From: Ruminococcaceae bacterium UBA5391
GTDB taxonomy: Bacteria; Bacillota; Clostridia; Oscillospirales; Acutalibacteraceae
Length of the DNA stretch: 27,178 nucleotides
Direction of reading: 5' to 3'
Assembly (NCBI GenBank): GCA_002410755.1
Contig: DHOL01000036.1
Span: 1-27,178, forward strand
The notes beneath the pieces were generated by a model that was not told the DNA's origin, did no database searches, and worked only from the letters and a program-made list of their open reading frames with translations. Positions 7,268-15,850 of this stretch are shown in pieces (the stretch's first letter is position 1; every line of letters starts with the position of its first letter). The translations under genes and the position numbers were made by a program.

Positions 7268-7729
7268 ATGAAGAAAAATTTACTTTTATTTTTTATGGGC
7301 GGAACCCTTTACCCAACTCTTGAAATTATGTGCCGTGGACGGACTGATTTTTCCATGGCACTTGCCGGAGGCTCCTGCCTCTGCCTGATTGACAAAGTGT
7401 GCAACATAAGGCTGCAGACCAGACCACTTGCCGAAAAGTGCCTGGCTGGTTCAGCAATCATTACAACAGTTGAGTTCTGCGTTGGTGTTGTAGTTAATCT
7501 CATCCTTAAAATGAATGTTTGGGACTACTCGCAGGAACCTGCTAATATTCTGGGACAAATCTGCATCCCTTTTTCCCTACTTTGGTTTTTTATCACAATT
7601 CCGGCTATGGGGCTTTGCAATGCATGTGGAAAACTTGCAGACAAAGTCAATTTTCGCAGTCTCTCACGGGCTACAGAAAAACTACAGCCTCTTTTTCAGG
7701 TGAAGAAAATAACTAATGGGAAAATATAA
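7268..7729 (+). CDS. Small CmpB-like membrane protein ('putative ABC transporter permease')
   Basis: A 153-residue protein with about four membrane segments. GGTLYPTLEIMCRGRTDFSMALAGG at the N-terminus and VNLILKMNVWDYSQEPANILGQICIPFSLLWF in the second half match what I know of the PF06541 (CmpB-like) family, which is annotated as putative ABC transporter permease although no ATPase partner is usually found; none is present here. The function is not established. GGAGGTG 7 bases before the ATG supports the start. Its last 34 bases overlap the 3' end of the convergent yfhO-like gene, with no convincing terminator on either side. Confidence 0.8.
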   Translation: MKKNLLLFFMGGTLYPTLEIMCRGRTDFSMALAGGSCLCLIDKVCNIRLQTRPLAEKCLAGSAIITTVEFCVGVVVNLILKMNVWDYSQEPANILGQICIPFSLLWFFITIPAMGLCNACGKLADKVNFRSLSRATEKLQPLFQVKKITNGKI

Positions 7730-10371
7730 ACCCATGCAAATACAAAAACAAGCATCACAGCAAAAAGGATTGTAAAAACATTTTGGAGTTTTTTCTGCTT
7801 TGCAAATTTCCTTCGCTTCGCCGCCCTGGAAAGCAGGACTGCACAAAGGATACCCAAAAGCGAAATTATAAGGCCGGGCCGAAATCCGGCTGGAACATAA
7901 GTCACAGAAACATTGTTTTGCCCTTTTGAAAGCCTGACTGCAAGGAAAGAATCAAATACACGGTAAACACCGGCTGGCTTTCCATTCACTTGAGCTGTAA
8001 AGCCTTTTGCATAGGAAATCGGCAGAAAAAGATATTCTCCATCTGCATCTGCCGTTACCGTGCCAATAATCGAATTTCCCGACTGGCGAAGAGATGCCAA
8101 ACTGACGTGTTTCATAGCAGAAGTAAGAGTCTGATCGTTGAGGCTGGCAATTCCAAAGGATTTTGCATACACGTCCTGCAGAACACTGATTTTGATCTCA
8201 ACGGTTTCATCTTTAAATGTCCCGAGGCACAACAGGCCATTGCTCTGCTGGGACGGATAGTCTTTATCAATCGATTTGTCATTTACACAAACGGAAAAGC
8301 TCGAATTAATATGCTCATTTAAATTATTAGTCAAGGCATCAAAGCAGTCAAAATAGAGTGTTTTCGAGCCGGAAATAGGAATTTTATAGAGGATTGTCCC
8401 CTTCTGGCTTTTATCTGGGATTGTAAGTTCATAATAATCTGTTTTTGTAAAATCAACATTGTCCATGGAACTTGGTTGGTACTGCGTAAACAGATTTTCG
8501 CCAGTGGAAAACAGGGATTGAAACAGATACTGCTGCATCTGAAAACGGGTGGCATCCGGCAGGGTTTCCAGTTTTGAAATCTGGTTTGCCCTGAAGGCAA
8601 AGCCAAAGGGGAAAGCGTCTCCGTTCCTGGCAATGGCAAACATCTGGTTACTATAAACATAGTTCTCCTCTTTCGGCAAGCCGCCACCCGACAGCACAAT
8701 CTTATACCGGTTGGCAAGAACCGCATCCGTGAGTTTTGTTCCACCATTCGAGCCAACTTCCATCCAGTAAGAAGAATAGCCAAGCTTTTTCATGGCAAAA
8801 AGATAATCACTGGAAGTAAGGGAAGTATAATGGCTCATTGAGTCATACCCAAGGCTGCCAATCAGGTTCACATCAAAGAATTTCTTGTCAAGCTTTACCC
8901 GATAAATGGATTGATCCTGAATTTTTCCGGCAAGGTCAAAGACTTGATCGTAGCTTTTCCCGCTGCTTTTTGCCGTAGCGATATAAACATTAGAATTAAA
9001 AACGCTCTCCACAACTACAAGCACACAAAGGAGCATGGAGAACGTTTTCCGCATCAGCAAACCATAATGGTACTGAAGCATCAGAAGCAGATAGGCAAGC
9101 GCAATTGTAATTGCGAAAACCAGTAGCAGGCGGTATTCTCTTGAATCAACCCAAAGCGAATGAGTGTAGTAAGAAAGTATTCCGAAGTCATATTTTAACA
9201 AAACAGCCGTGCACAGTGCTACAACAACCACTGTACCAGCCGATACGGCTGCCGGAAGCAGCTGCTCCCGTCTATTTGGTAAATGCCAGACTTCCTGATT
9301 GAATTTGGAAACACAGCCGGCAAAGAGCGTCAGGCCAAGCAGAATTGGAATATAGCCATAGCGGACCGGGAACGACTGGTAGCTGCCGGTCTGCCACATT
9401 TTATTAATTGGTTCTACAAAAATGGGAATCAGCGTAAGAAAGAGCATCCAACAAAACCATTTTTCCCTTGCCCCTTTCCCCCTGCGTTGAAAGAGCAAAA
9501 AAAGGATCGTTGCAAGGATAGCTCCAGAGCAGAAAATTACCGGGGTCGTAGTATAGCAATCCGTAACAAGTCTGCCAGTGCGAAGGCCGGTTATCAGTTC
9601 ACCAACACGCGCAGATGTTGTATACTGAAGAAACGCCGGCAGCCAGACAACCCCCGTCAGTAAACCTGAAACAATTGTGGAAATACCAAACAGAAGGACT
9701 TGCTCTTTCCGCTGTTCTTTTGGAATACATAAAAAAATATAGAGGCCAAAGCCAAGAATCAGAAATATGGCAACCATGTAGGTCAGATAGAAATTTACAG
9801 TCAGCACTGCGGCAAGCAAAAACGTATAGGCAAGCGGCTTTTTCTCATGGATCAGCTTTCCAAGGCCAATTAAAAGCAGCGGAAAAAGTGCCATAACATC
9901 AAGCCAGACGATATTCTGATAATAAAACATGACATAGCCGCAGAATGAATACATTACAGAAACGGCGGAAGCCTGTATAACATCAAGATTTGAAAAGCAA
10001 TGGCAAAACCACACAGCTGCCGTCAAGGCACAGGTCATCATCTTAAGGAGAAGAAGGATATTGACAAAAAGGTAAATTTTTTCTGACGGGATTAGCACAA
10101 CGAGAAAAGAAAAAGGACTGCTGAGGAAAAACAGAAATACGCCCCAGAAGTCCATACTTCCAGCATTCGCAAGGTTTAAAAATAAATCCGACTTTCCGGT
10201 AAGAATATTCTTGAGATCAAGAAGAAAAGGGATTACCTGCTGCTTCATATCGCACCAGGCAACCGTCCCATTGCCAAACGGGTACAAACTATAAAAAGCG
10301 TACACGGAAAGCAGCACGGTTGCTGTAATGAAAGGCGCTATCCAGTAAGAATGTTTTCGGGACACAACCAT
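7696..10371 (-). CDS. yfhO: YfhO family multi-membrane-span protein
   Basis: A protein of 891 residues from the chosen start, with a dozen or so membrane helices in the first half (up to about residue 460), a large extracytoplasmic region at about 460-850, and a final membrane helix with a KRRKFAKQKK basic stretch before it. The layout, with WCDMKQQVIPFLLDLKN near the start, fits the YfhO family, glycosyltransferase-like proteins linked to sugar modification of lipoteichoic acid in Bacillus. An upstream in-frame ATG at 10398 has no ribosome site. The ATG at 10371 follows AAGGA with 6 bases spacing, so I chose it. The gene begins about 67 bases after tyrS with no visible terminator or promoter between, so it may be transcribed from the T-box-controlled tyrS promoter. 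Substrate is inference. Confidence 0.88.
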   Translation of the reverse strand: MVVSRKHSYWIAPFITATVLLSVYAFYSLYPFGNGTVAWCDMKQQVIPFLLDLKNILTGKSDLFLNLANAGSMDFWGVFLFFLSSPFSFLVVLIPSEKIYLFVNILLLLKMMTCALTAAVWFCHCFSNLDVIQASAVSVMYSFCGYVMFYYQNIVWLDVMALFPLLLIGLGKLIHEKKPLAYTFLLAAVLTVNFYLTYMVAIFLILGFGLYIFLCIPKEQRKEQVLLFGISTIVSGLLTGVVWLPAFLQYTTSARVGELITGLRTGRLVTDCYTTTPVIFCSGAILATILFLLFQRRGKGAREKWFCWMLFLTLIPIFVEPINKMWQTGSYQSFPVRYGYIPILLGLTLFAGCVSKFNQEVWHLPNRREQLLPAAVSAGTVVVVALCTAVLLKYDFGILSYYTHSLWVDSREYRLLLVFAITIALAYLLLMLQYHYGLLMRKTFSMLLCVLVVVESVFNSNVYIATAKSSGKSYDQVFDLAGKIQDQSIYRVKLDKKFFDVNLIGSLGYDSMSHYTSLTSSDYLFAMKKLGYSSYWMEVGSNGGTKLTDAVLANRYKIVLSGGGLPKEENYVYSNQMFAIARNGDAFPFGFAFRANQISKLETLPDATRFQMQQYLFQSLFSTGENLFTQYQPSSMDNVDFTKTDYYELTIPDKSQKGTILYKIPISGSKTLYFDCFDALTNNLNEHINSSFSVCVNDKSIDKDYPSQQSNGLLCLGTFKDETVEIKISVLQDVYAKSFGIASLNDQTLTSAMKHVSLASLRQSGNSIIGTVTADADGEYLFLPISYAKGFTAQVNGKPAGVYRVFDSFLAVRLSKGQNNVSVTYVPAGFRPGLIISLLGILCAVLLSRAAKRRKFAKQKKLQNVFTILFAVMLVFVFAWVYIFPLVIFFT

Positions 10372-10379
10372 GCTCCTTC

Positions 10380-10394
10380 CTTTGGTAACCAAAG
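10380..10394. repeat. 15-bp palindrome overlapping the yfhO ribosome binding site
   Basis: CTTTGGT-A-ACCAAAG is a perfect 7-bp inverted repeat around one central base. Its downstream arm on the mRNA overlaps the first part of the AAGGAAGGAG site of yfhO. It could be an operator or a small hairpin, though a one-base loop would force the inner pairs open. Confidence 0.4.
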
Positions 10395-10438
10395 TCATAA
10401 CGCGGATGGCCAGAATTCTATCGGCAGGCTACCGCTTC

Positions 10439-11683
10439 TTAAAGATCAATGTCTAGAATTACTTTGTGATACACTTTTTTCCCTTTTCTAATGATAATAT
10501 ATTTTTTATCCTGCTTTTCAAACTCCGCTGGTGTCAGTACAGCAGCAGGGCTTTCCACTTTTTTGCCATCCACAGAGATTCCGCCTTGAGCGATAAGGCG
10601 CCGTGCCTCCGCTTTGGATGATGCAACAGAAGCTTTCACAAGCAGGTCAAGCACAGCAATCTTTCCACTTGTAAAATTGGAGGAACCAATTTTCGTTGAA
10701 GGCATATTTTCCGTATTCATGCCCTGCCCGAAAATTGCACGTGCTGAACTGCGAGCTTTTTCCGCTTCTGCTTTACCATGAATCTGCCTCGTAACTTCGT
10801 AAGCAAGAAGCTCTTTTGCCTCGTTAAGCTGCTGCCCTTCGAGGTGCTCAAATTGTTCAATCTGTTTCATCGGCAAAAAGGTAAGAATTTTAAGGCACTT
10901 CACGACATCTGCATCATTGACATTGCGCCAGTACTGGTAAAATTCAAAAGGAGAGGTCTTTTCAGGGTCAAGCCATACAGCCCCACGCTCTGTTTTCCCC
11001 ATTTTTTTGCCTTCACTGTTTGTCAGCAGCGAAACAGTCATACCATAAGCATCCTGATTTTCCTTGCGGCGAATCAGTTCCACACCGCCGATGATATTGC
11101 TCCACTGGTCATCTCCGCCAATTTCCAGCCGGCAGCCGTAGCGGCGGAAAAGCTCCAGGAAATCATAGCTCTGCATCAGCATGTAGTTCATTTCAAAAAA
11201 CGAAAGCCCGCGCTCCAAACGCTGTTTATAGCACTCCGCCGCCAGCATACGGTTAACGGAAAAGCAAACACCAATATCACGCAGAAAATCAATATAGTTC
11301 AGATTGGTAAGCCAGTCCGCATTATTAGCCATAACAGCCTTGCCGCCCGTAAAGTCGATAAGATGCGACATCTGCTTCTGAAAACAGGAAATGTTATGCG
11401 CAATTTCTTCTTTGGACAGCATACGACGCATATCAGTTTTGCCGCTTGGATCACCAATCATCCCTGTTCCTCCGCCGAATAGCATAATAGGTGTATGTCC
11501 GGCTCGCTGTAAATGCGCGGCAACCATAATCGGAATAAAATGTCCGACATGCAAACTGTCTGCCGTGGGATCAAAACCAATGTAAAATGCTGTCTGTTTA
11601 TTGTCAAGCAGATCACACACCTGAACTTCATCTGTCGTCTGAGCAATCAGTCCTCGTTCTTTCAGCTCTTCATAGATTTTCAT
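10439..11683 (-). CDS. tyrS: Tyrosyl-tRNA synthetase
   Basis: A 414-residue class I tRNA synthetase that charges tRNA-Tyr. The HIGH signature reads HVGH at 45-48, the tyrosine pocket includes [12 protein letters not shown] and QSYDFLELF, and the second signature reads KMGKT at 227-231. [12 protein letters not shown] at 189-200 is the class-typical tRNA/tyrosine segment. An S4 RNA-binding domain occupies about 350-400 ([34 protein letters not shown]). Length and domain order match bacterial TyrS. A T-box leader precedes it, so expression should rise when uncharged tRNA-Tyr accumulates. The ATG is preceded by GGAAAGCTGGAG. The gene is downstream of recN but has its own promoter. Confidence 0.97.
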   Translation of the reverse strand: MKIYEELKERGLIAQTTDEVQVCDLLDNKQTAFYIGFDPTADSLHVGHFIPIMVAAHLQRAGHTPIMLFGGGTGMIGDPSGKTDMRRMLSKEEIAHNISCFQKQMSHLIDFTGGKAVMANNADWLTNLNYIDFLRDIGVCFSVNRMLAAECYKQRLERGLSFFEMNYMLMQSYDFLELFRRYGCRLEIGGDDQWSNIIGGVELIRRKENQDAYGMTVSLLTNSEGKKMGKTERGAVWLDPEKTSPFEFYQYWRNVNDADVVKCLKILTFLPMKQIEQFEHLEGQQLNEAKELLAYEVTRQIHGKAEAEKARSSARAIFGQGMNTENMPSTKIGSSNFTSGKIAVLDLLVKASVASSKAEARRLIAQGGISVDGKKVESPAAVLTPAEFEKQDKKYIIIRKGKKVYHKVILDIDL

Positions 11684-12004
11684 TTTTCTCCAGCTTTCCG
11701 CAAGAAGGCAAGCAAAAACGCCCCCTGCAATATTTTTATGCAGAGGGCGGAAAAAACCGCTGTACCACCTCAGTTTACCGCTGCCTCACGACAACGGCCT
11801 CATTGGGTACAAAAAAGCTGTCATACCCACTGTGCAGTAACGCGCACACACGGCAGAGCCTACTTGTATTTTTTTGCAAGACATACTTTACGTTCAGCCC
11901 CGCAGCTCCGGGAAGTATTTCTGCTGTGCCCCGTTCCCGCTCGCATCAAACGCAGGTTCTCTGCCCCGAGGACATTCAACATACTTTTTCCTTTCATAGC
12001 TGTT
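11684..12004 (-). promoter_or_regulatory. T-box riboswitch leader of tyrS
   Basis: The minus-strand leader carries the T-box core GAGGTGGTACAGCGG (11771-11757), which forms the antiterminator bulge. Its UGGU pairs with the ACCA end of a tRNA whose discriminator base is A, as in tRNA-Tyr. Directly after it comes a GC-rich terminator hairpin (11719-11749) with a T run. Upstream, an AGAGA segment and a GATGCGAGC segment resemble the distal part of Stem I. Tyrosine codons suitable as specifier are present (for example UAC at 11917-11915 within GAAAUAC), but I could not fix the specifier without folding the RNA. The leader accounts for the gap between recN and tyrS. Confidence 0.92.
11713..11749 (-). 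terminator. T-box-controlled terminator hairpin
   Basis: CGCCCCCTGCA pairs with TGCAGAGGGCG with one mismatch and a 9-base loop, followed on the minus strand by TTTTTG. Binding of uncharged tRNA-Tyr to the T-box is expected to prevent this hairpin from forming. Confidence 0.88.
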
Positions 12005-12010
12005 TGGAAT

Positions 12011-12040
12011 ATTATAAGCACATTTTTTCCAATGTGTCAA
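12011..12040 (-). promoter_or_regulatory. tyrS promoter
   Basis: On the minus strand TTGACA (12040-12035) and TATAAT (12016-12011), both perfect consensus, with an 18-base spacer. The -35 box contains the recN stop codon (TGA at 12039-12037), so the upstream operon ends exactly in this promoter. Confidence 0.9.
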
Positions 12041-13722
12041 GGGGATTTTTCGTCCGGATGTGCAAGGTGTAGCATTTCTTCTGCATTCTGAAGCGTCAGC
12101 AGAGTAATATTCGTCCCGCCAATCATGCGGGCCAGTTCCTGCCTGCGTCCTATCCTGTCCAGCTCCTCTACATCCGTATAAGTTCGTCCATCATGCACCT
12201 GTTTGCGGATCAGGTACTGAGAATCAGCCAAAGCTGCAATCTGTGCCAGATGTGTCACACAAATCACTTGACGGCTCTCGGAAACTTCTTTCAGTTTGAG
12301 GCCGATTTTCTGTGCTGCGGCCCCGCTGACACCCGTATCAATTTCATCGAAGATTAGAGTTCCAACCTCATCCCGACCGGAAAGTACCGTTTTTACAGCA
12401 AGCATAATTCGGGAAAGTTCGCCGCCCGAAGCAATTTTTGCAAGTGGTTTTGCGGGTTCTCCGGCATTTGTGGAAATCAGGAATTCAACGGTATCGCATC
12501 CTTTTGGATTTAAAGGACAGCGTTCCTGCCGCACCTCAAACACAACATGCGGCATATTGAGAAACTCAAGCTCTTTTTTTACCTGTGCAGCAAAGTTAAT
12601 TGCAGCTTTGCTGCGCCAGGAAGACATCTCCAAGGCAAGTTTTTGTGCTTTTTCGGCATTCCCCTTATACTGCACACGAAGCCGTTCCGCAGTTTCATCG
12701 GAAGTCTGGATTTTCTTCAGTTCTGCTCTGCTCTTTTCTAGATACACAAGCATATTTTCTACTGAACCGCCGTATTTTAACCCCAAACGATAAATCGTGT
12801 CCAGTCTTGTTTCAATACGGTCAAGTTCAGCAGGGTTATATTCCATCTGGTCAGTGTATCCGCTCAGTTCCCCGCTACAGTCCTCTAGGTCATAGGAAAT
12901 ATTCTGCAGGCGCTCCGTAAGATTATGGAGCTCCGGCAGGTAGCGTTCTGCAGAACCTAGCTTATCAGCAGCTTCTGAAACTGCCGACACAGCACCTTCC
13001 GCTTCTTCGCCTCCGTCCAAAGCAGCCTTTGCCGCTCCAACAGCCGAAGCTATCTTTTCACTGTTACGGTACATCATCCTGCGGCGGTCAAGTTCTTCCT
13101 GTTCGCCCTTCTTTAAGTCTGCACTCTCAAGTTCATTGATTTGATACTTCAAAAGGTCGATCTGTCTGGCCTTTTGCGTCTCATCCATATTGAGGGAATC
13201 CAATTCCCGGCGAAGTCTGCGAACCTCACCAAACACTGCAGTGTAGCCCTTCACAAGATTTTCCGGCATACCCATACTGTCCAGATATCTAATATGGTTT
13301 TCCGGGGAAAGCAAGCCATAGCTCTCATGCTGCCCCAGAATATTCACAAGAAGCGGGCCAATTTCGCGGAGAGTAGAAACAGCTGCAGGCCGCCCGTTTA
13401 CCCGGCAGGACGATTTAGAGTCCAAGCTGATTTCCCGTTGAATGACAAGCGTCCCGTCCTCTTCCGGTTGAAAGCCAAGTTCCTGAAGTTTTGCCACCGC
13501 TTCCGGACCGACACCTGTAAACACGGCGCTGATGAATGCGGACTTAGCCCCTGTCCGAATCAGGTCGTGCGAAACACGTCCGCCAAGGATTGCATCAATC
13601 GAGTCAATCAAGATTGATTTACCGGCTCCAGTCTCGCCGGTAAGTACATTAAATCCATGGTGGAAATGGACAGATACTTTTTCAATTACTGCAATATTTT
13701 CAAGATAAAGCTGAGAAAGCAT
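12037..13722 (-). CDS. recN: DNA repair protein RecN
   Basis: A 561-residue SMC-like ATPase. The Walker A motif GETGAGKS is at 29-36 and the Walker B LIFDEIDTGVSG begins at 456. The ABC signature ASGGELSRIMLA lies about 30 residues before Walker B. Between them is a coiled-coil middle (about 150-380) typical of RecN. It works in the cytoplasm on double-strand break repair with RecA. It is the last gene of the argR unit, starting 6 bases after the argR stop. The product has the usual length for the family. There is no terminator after it, and its stop codon lies inside the -35 box of the tyrS promoter. Confidence 0.97.
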   Translation of the reverse strand: MLSQLYLENIAVIEKVSVHFHHGFNVLTGETGAGKSILIDSIDAILGGRVSHDLIRTGAKSAFISAVFTGVGPEAVAKLQELGFQPEEDGTLVIQREISLDSKSSCRVNGRPAAVSTLREIGPLLVNILGQHESYGLLSPENHIRYLDSMGMPENLVKGYTAVFGEVRRLRRELDSLNMDETQKARQIDLLKYQINELESADLKKGEQEELDRRRMMYRNSEKIASAVGAAKAALDGGEEAEGAVSAVSEAADKLGSAERYLPELHNLTERLQNISYDLEDCSGELSGYTDQMEYNPAELDRIETRLDTIYRLGLKYGGSVENMLVYLEKSRAELKKIQTSDETAERLRVQYKGNAEKAQKLALEMSSWRSKAAINFAAQVKKELEFLNMPHVVFEVRQERCPLNPKGCDTVEFLISTNAGEPAKPLAKIASGGELSRIMLAVKTVLSGRDEVGTLIFDEIDTGVSGAAAQKIGLKLKEVSESRQVICVTHLAQIAALADSQYLIRKQVHDGRTYTDVEELDRIGRRQELARMIGGTNITLLTLQNAEEMLHLAHPDEKSP

Positions 13723-13728
13723 GGAAAA

Positions 13729-14178
13729 TCACCCGCCTGCTTTGTTCAATTCAGCTTCAAGTTTTGCCGCGGATGCCTCATCCTTACATAGCATAAAAAT
13801 TGTGTCGTTCCCTGCGAGAGTACCAACAAGGCTATCCCAGTGAAGAACATCAAATGCCGCACAGACAGCATTTGCCGTACCATCAAGACATTTCACACAG
13901 ACGATATTCTGTGCAGTCACGACTGACAAGACCGACTCCTGAAAAAGGGTCCAGAATTTTAACGTCTTTTCACGTGCTTCTTTTTTTGCCGGCACATAGC
14001 GGTATTTTCCATCCGCAGAAAGCGTTTTAACAAGACGCAGTTCCTTAATATCCCTAGAAACTGTTGCCTGCGTCACATGAAACCCTTCTTCTCGTAAAAG
14101 GCGGAGAAGCTCTTCCTGTGTATCAATAGGATAACGTTCTACAATTTCCAAAATCTTTTCGTGCCGTTTCTGCTTCAA
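13729..14178 (-). CDS. argR: Arginine repressor ArgR
   Basis: A 149-residue ArgR/AhrC-type regulator with an N-terminal winged helix ([14 protein letters not shown] at 38-51 is the recognition region) and a C-terminal hexamerisation and arginine-binding domain. The start is a TTG at 14178 with GGGAGG 8 bases upstream. This TTG overlaps the nadK stop codon (TTGA). The C-terminal arginine contact motif, normally GT.AGDDTI, reads GTLAGNDTI, so the first aspartate is Asn124. The preceding motif [11 protein letters not shown] is also less usual than GTA.AVGA.ID. Arginine response may be altered. ArgR next to recN and nadK is standard in Firmicutes. Confidence 0.94.
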   Translation of the reverse strand: MKQKRHEKILEIVERYPIDTQEELLRLLREEGFHVTQATVSRDIKELRLVKTLSADGKYRYVPAKKEAREKTLKFWTLFQESVLSVVTAQNIVCVKCLDGTANAVCAAFDVLHWDSLVGTLAGNDTIFMLCKDEASAAKLEAELNKAGG

Positions 14179-15038
14179 GGCTCATTCCTCCCATTGCCGA
14201 GCTTTTCATGGACGATATCATAGAAGTTGTGGTCTTTCAGGCGCACAATCTGGACTTCTTTTTCAGACCGACAGATTTCTATTGGCCTGGAAGAATCAAT
14301 CCTGACAAAAATCTCACCGTCAATTGTCAGAAAGGCCTCACTCGGTGTGCGAAAACAGGTCTGTATGCCAAAATGGGTATCCGGCCCAAAAACAGCAGGC
14401 CGCGTAAGCAGTGAATGTGAACAGAGCGGTGTCAACAGAAGACAGGAAAGGCTCGGGTCGATAATCGGCCCTCCGGCTGACAGAGAATAAGCTGTAGACC
14501 CGGTTGGCGTAGCAACAATCAAACCATCTCCGCGGTACTCACACACCGTCTGACCATTGGACTCAACCCGATAGTCAAGCATCGGTGCCATGCTCCCGCG
14601 GGAGACAACCGCATCATTGAGCGCCGAACACCTTTTTTCACGCCCGTTTTCCGTATAGCGAATTTCAAGCATCATCCGCTTTTCAGTATGGTAATCCTCA
14701 GAAGTCAGCTTTTTTAGCTCTCCAAATTCGTCTGTTTCCAATTCTGCAAGAAAGCCTAGACGGCCTACATTAACTCCCAAAATTGGCTTTCCAAATGCAG
14801 CAGCATGACGTGCACAGTGAATAATGGTCCCGTCCCCACCAAGAGCAACAATCATGTCACAGGTATAAATCATCTCGTCAAAATCATCATAGAATTTGAT
14901 TTTTTGATTCTGAAAAGTTTCGCAGAAGCAACTCTGCATGAGGACAGGCAATCCAAGGTTTTTCAGACAGTCAATCAAACGCTCCGTATGGTACTGTGCT
15001 TTTTCGCGGCTCAGATTAGGCAGAACGGCAATCTTCAT
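14175..15038 (-). CDS. nadK: NAD kinase
   Basis: A 287-residue ATP/polyphosphate NAD kinase that makes NADP. The GGDGT motif is at 67-71, the NDAVVSRG segment follows in the middle, and [25 protein letters not shown] forms the NAD-binding core. Length matches the family. Its ATG overlaps the tlyA stop by four bases (ATGA), and its own stop overlaps the TTG start of argR, so the three are translationally coupled. It is cytoplasmic. Confidence 0.97.
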   Translation of the reverse strand: MKIAVLPNLSREKAQYHTERLIDCLKNLGLPVLMQSCFCETFQNQKIKFYDDFDEMIYTCDMIVALGGDGTIIHCARHAAAFGKPILGVNVGRLGFLAELETDEFGELKKLTSEDYHTEKRMMLEIRYTENGREKRCSALNDAVVSRGSMAPMLDYRVESNGQTVCEYRGDGLIVATPTGSTAYSLSAGGPIIDPSLSCLLLTPLCSHSLLTRPAVFGPDTHFGIQTCFRTPSEAFLTIDGEIFVRIDSSRPIEICRSEKEVQIVRLKDHNFYDIVHEKLGNGRNEP

Positions 15039-15850
15039 TTGGATTCACCGCCGTTCAATACCCTATGCGATTTCTCAACAAGGCCATCAATTTCTGGAAT
15101 TTTCTTGACTGGATGGTCGGATCTTTGCAGGAACATCAGGTATTCAATATTTCCCTTTGGGCCCTTTACCGGAGAAAAATCAAGGCCAAGCACAGAAAAT
15201 CCGTTTGCAAAAGCAAAATCCGCAATGTCATGAATTACTTCGGCATGGACAGCCTTATCGCGGACAACGCCATTTTTCCCCACTTGTCGCCGTCCAGCTT
15301 CAAACTGTGGCTTAATTAAGCAGACCGCCTGCCCGTTTTCCGCTAAAAATCTTCTTGCGACCGGCAAAATTAGCTTGAGAGAAATAAAAGCAACATCAAC
15401 ACTGAAAAAATCAACTTGTTCTGGAATCTGTTTTTCAGTAAGATAGCGTGCATTGGTACGTTCAAGATTGATAACGCGCGGATCCGTCCGTAGTTTCCAG
15501 GCAAGTTGCCCATAGCCAACATCAATGGCATACACTTTCTGGGCTCCGTTTTGGAGCATACAGTCCGTAAATCCCCCTGTTGAAGCACCAATATCCATCG
15601 CTGTTTTACCACGCAAATCAATCGGAAAAACTTGAAGGGCTTTTCCCAATTTTAAACCGCCGCGGCTGACATAAGGCAGTGCCTTTTCGCGCACTTCAAT
15701 TTTGACGTCGTCAGAAAGCATTGTCCCTGGTTTATCCTGTTTCTGACCGTTTACATATACATTACCTGTCATTAAGGCAATCTTCGCCTTTTCCCTGCTC
15801 TCCGCAAGGCCGCGTTCAAAGAGCAGACAGTCAAGTCGCTTTTTCTCCAT
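15035..15850 (-). CDS. tlyA: TlyA family rRNA 2'-O-methyltransferase
   Basis: A 271-residue protein with an N-terminal S4 RNA-binding domain (about 1-65) and a Rossmann-fold FtsJ-type methyltransferase domain starting at [16 protein letters not shown], where Asp86 and the glycines bind S-adenosylmethionine. TlyA homologues methylate cytidines of 16S and 23S rRNA at the ribose 2'-O position; some are also reported as hemolysins, a less secure role. The first 20 bases overlap the end of dxs. The ATG has an ATGGAGTG site upstream. Confidence 0.94.
   Translation of the reverse strand: MEKKRLDCLLFERGLAESREKAKIALMTGNVYVNGQKQDKPGTMLSDDVKIEVREKALPYVSRGGLKLGKALQVFPIDLRGKTAMDIGASTGGFTDCMLQNGAQKVYAIDVGYGQLAWKLRTDPRVINLERTNARYLTEKQIPEQVDFFSVDVAFISLKLILPVARRFLAENGQAVCLIKPQFEAGRRQVGKNGVVRDKAVHAEVIHDIADFAFANGFSVLGLDFSPVKGPKGNIEYLMFLQRSDHPVKKIPEIDGLVEKSHRVLNGGESK

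Noticed and set aside
7716..7735. ATGGG/CCCAT hairpin at the overlap of the convergent genes
   Set aside because: Only 5 bp of stem with a 10-base loop and no T run on either strand; not a credible terminator.
10778..11482. Plus-strand open frame of 234 codons opposite tyrS
   Set aside because: Same reason: the minus-strand tyrS reading is unambiguous.
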